In this document: piece after piece, positions 62,246-64,000 of the stretch
Position numbering within the stretch: the first letter of the stretch is position 1
How the letters are laid out: each line of letters starts with the position of its first letter
NCBI GenBank assembly: GCA_034440615.1
Contig: JAOTOM010004329.1
Location: 152,001-216,000 of the forward strand
DNA length: 64,000 nucleotides
Direction of reading: 5' to 3'
Origin: Ashinkailepas kermadecensis
Taxonomy: Eukaryota; Arthropoda; Thecostraca; Neolepadidae
Program-made: the position numbers and the translations under genes
The notes under the pieces: model-generated
The model's database searches: none
Told to the model about the DNA's origin: nothing
Seen by the model: only the letters and a program-made list of their open reading frames with translations

Positions 62246-63014
62246 GAAATGAAGGAGTACGAAAAACGTGGAAAGAAAGCAGGAAAACAGAGTCAGGCAC
62301 GGTGACCCAGCCGTGACGATCAGTGCTGCGTGTGGTTCCTCAATTCACCTTCACTGATCACTCACTGTTCCACTTATCACTTTAACACTCGCTCAAAGCA
62401 CTCATTTATATATTGGCGACGGCGAGACGGCAGAGGTGCAGCGCACTTGACGAAGGCGACAGAAGAAGAGAGACCCGGGGTGTAGACGCACCGCTTATAT
62501 ACGAAGGTAAGGGTCAGCTGAGACAAGGAGAGAAAGGGGTCAACGGGTCGCATGAACACCCCGCACCTGCGCCGCGACCGGCGTTCAACAAATACGCAGA
62601 ACAAATACGAGGGACGCGACGGTGACTCCCCACAGGTCGAGCAAACACGTCGTCGCTGGACATGCGGTGTCCAGCCCGATGTCGCGGCTGCCCGCCACCG
62701 GCAGACCGCAGCGCGACATGCAGTGTCTGTCGGCAACAATCAGCCTTCTCCCAAATTGTGTCACAGGCGTAAATTGCAACGTCAACTTTGCTACCAATAT
62801 TCCACGGACAACTCGAGTGTTGCAATTGACGGAATACTAGCTGTGTCCAGCTGAATGCTGTGAGAGCAACACAGTTTTTTTTGGACGCGGCTTCAACTGC
62901 CTGCCTCGATATTGTCAAATCGCAATGAATGTGTCGCTTCAGAATTCAGACATATCACTCCACTACACCAAGCCACGTATTCTGTATTCTGTGGCGAACA
63001 TCCGGCTCCCAGCA
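62246..63014. other. Intron 15 stretch without recognised gene
   Basis: Unrecognised frames on both strands (up to 134 codons). No motif seen. Confidence 0.3.
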
Positions 63015-64000
63015 GTCTGACTGTCGCCTGTGCCACAGGTGCCTGGTCGGGCCTGGGTGTGACCTCCCTGCCTCTGACTGTCTCCTGTGCCACAGGTGCC
63101 TGGCCGGGCCTGGGTGTGACCTCCCTGCCTCTGACTGTCTCCTCTGCCACAGGCGCCCCGACGGGCCTGGGTGTGACCTCCCCGCCTCTGACTGTCGCCT
63201 GTGCCACAGGTGCCTGGCCGGGCCTGGGTGTGACCTCCCTGCCTCTGACTGTCGCACCTGCTACAGGTGCCTGGCCGGGCCTGGCTGTGACCTCCCCGCC
63301 TCTGACTGTCGCCTGTGCCACAGGTGCCTGGTCGGGCCTGGGTGTGACCTCCCCGCCTCTGATTGTCTCCTCTGTCAGAGGCGCCCCGACGGGCCTGGGT
63401 GTGACCTCCCTGCCTCTGACTGTCTCCTCTGCCACAGGCGCCCAGCCGGGCCTGGGTGTAACCTCCCTTCCCCTGACTGTCTCCTCTGCCAGAGGCGCCC
63501 CGACGGGCCTGGGTGTGACCTCCCTGCCTCTGACTGTCGCACCTGCTACAGGTGCCTGGCCGGGCCTGGGTGTGACCTCCCCGCCTCTGACTGTCGCACC
63601 TGCTACAGGTGCCTGGCCGGGCCTGGCTGTGACCCTCCCCACCTCCGACTGTCCTGACTGTCTTCCCTGCCCCAGGCGCCTGGTCGGGCCTGTGTGTGAC
63701 CCTCCCGCCTCCGACTGTTCTGACTGTCTCCTGTGCCACAGACGCCCGGCCGGGCCTGGGTATGACCTCCCCGCCTCTGACTGTCTCCTCTGCCACAGGC
63801 GCCCCGACGGGCCTGGGTGTGACCTCCCCGCCTCTGACTGTCTCCTCTACCACAGGCGCCCCGACGGGCCTGGGTGTGACCTCCCTGCCTCTGACTGTCG
63901 CACCTGCTACAGGTGCCTGGCCGGGCCTGGGTGTGACCTCCCCGCCTCTGACTGTCTCCTCTGCCACAGGCGCCCCGACGGGCCTGGGTGTGACCTCCCC
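63015..64000 (+). repeat. 57-bp array running off the window, about 17 copies, acceptor-like
   Basis: Units read tctcctctgccacaggygcc, then tggccgggcctgggtgtgac and ctccctgcctctgactg. Each unit carries a pyrimidine-rich tract and CAG followed by GTGCCTGGCC or GCGCCCCGAC. In the phase left by exon 15 this reads Gly-Ala-Trp-Pro-Gly or Gly-Ala-Pro-Thr-Gly, close to the EML continuation G-V-W-P-E-G. It probably derives from the acceptor and start of the next DCX-EMAP exon. Confidence 0.9.

Noticed and set aside
62893..63967. 249- and 334-codon frames on the minus strand
   Set aside because: Translations of the 57-bp array in frames unrelated to the DCX-EMAP exon phase.

Overview
The window is eukaryotic (metazoan) genomic DNA, most likely from an arthropod. 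Coding DNA occurs as short, very GC-rich exons with canonical GT/AG junctions, set in long introns full of micro- and minisatellites. Two genes can be reconstructed. The doublecortin + HELP + WD40 architecture of the main gene matches Drosophila DCX-EMAP. The nested gene is a trypsin-like protease whose whole catalytic domain lies in one exon. Together with Penelope-like and SGNH-type LINE remnants this fits an arthropod; a crustacean such as a barnacle is a guess from memory, not a result.

Main gene (+ strand, about 13.5 kb to beyond the right edge): an EMAP-like (EML) microtubule-associated protein with N-terminal doublecortin (DCX) domains. I reconstruct 15 exons: 13505-13667 (start uncertain), 16252-16521, 32769-32885, 34641-34821, 36138-36291, 42210-42359, 43882-44146, 46871-47008, 47724-47855, 53279-53407, 55129-55257, 57402-57533, 57965-58127, 60405-60587 and 61422-61517. 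Every junction is phase-compatible, and the joined protein runs collinearly through a second DCX domain, the HELP motif and most of the WD40/TAPE propellers. The first exons lie left of the window or were not recognised. The last exons lie right of position 64000.

Nested gene (- strand, 22855-25063, inside the 16 kb intron 2 of the main gene): a secreted 521-residue modular serine protease in two exons, with signal peptide, LDL-receptor class A module, Cys-rich module and trypsin domain with intact triad.

Layout: 1-13 kb, no host gene recognised, with a decayed LINE ORF1, a (GA)n array, a (TA)n array and interspersed repeats. 13-16.5 kb, first DCX-EMAP exons and a 33-bp minisatellite. 16.5-32.8 kb, intron 2 with the protease, several minisatellites, a Penelope-like remnant and a TIR element. 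32.8-43.5 kb, exons 3-6 with a pyrimidine tract, a 1.4 kb GGGACY array and a second, inverted TIR-element copy. 43.5-64 kb, the WD40 exons separated by minisatellite-rich introns.

The most unusual property is that many tandem arrays sit exactly on exon edges, and their repeat units contain copies of the exon end plus its splice site. Examples are the donors of the exons ending at 42359, 53407, 55257 and 58127, the acceptors of the exons starting at 47724, 53279, 57402 and 60405, and the 3' end of the protease. The array running off the right edge appears to carry the acceptor and first codons of the next, unseen WD40 exon.
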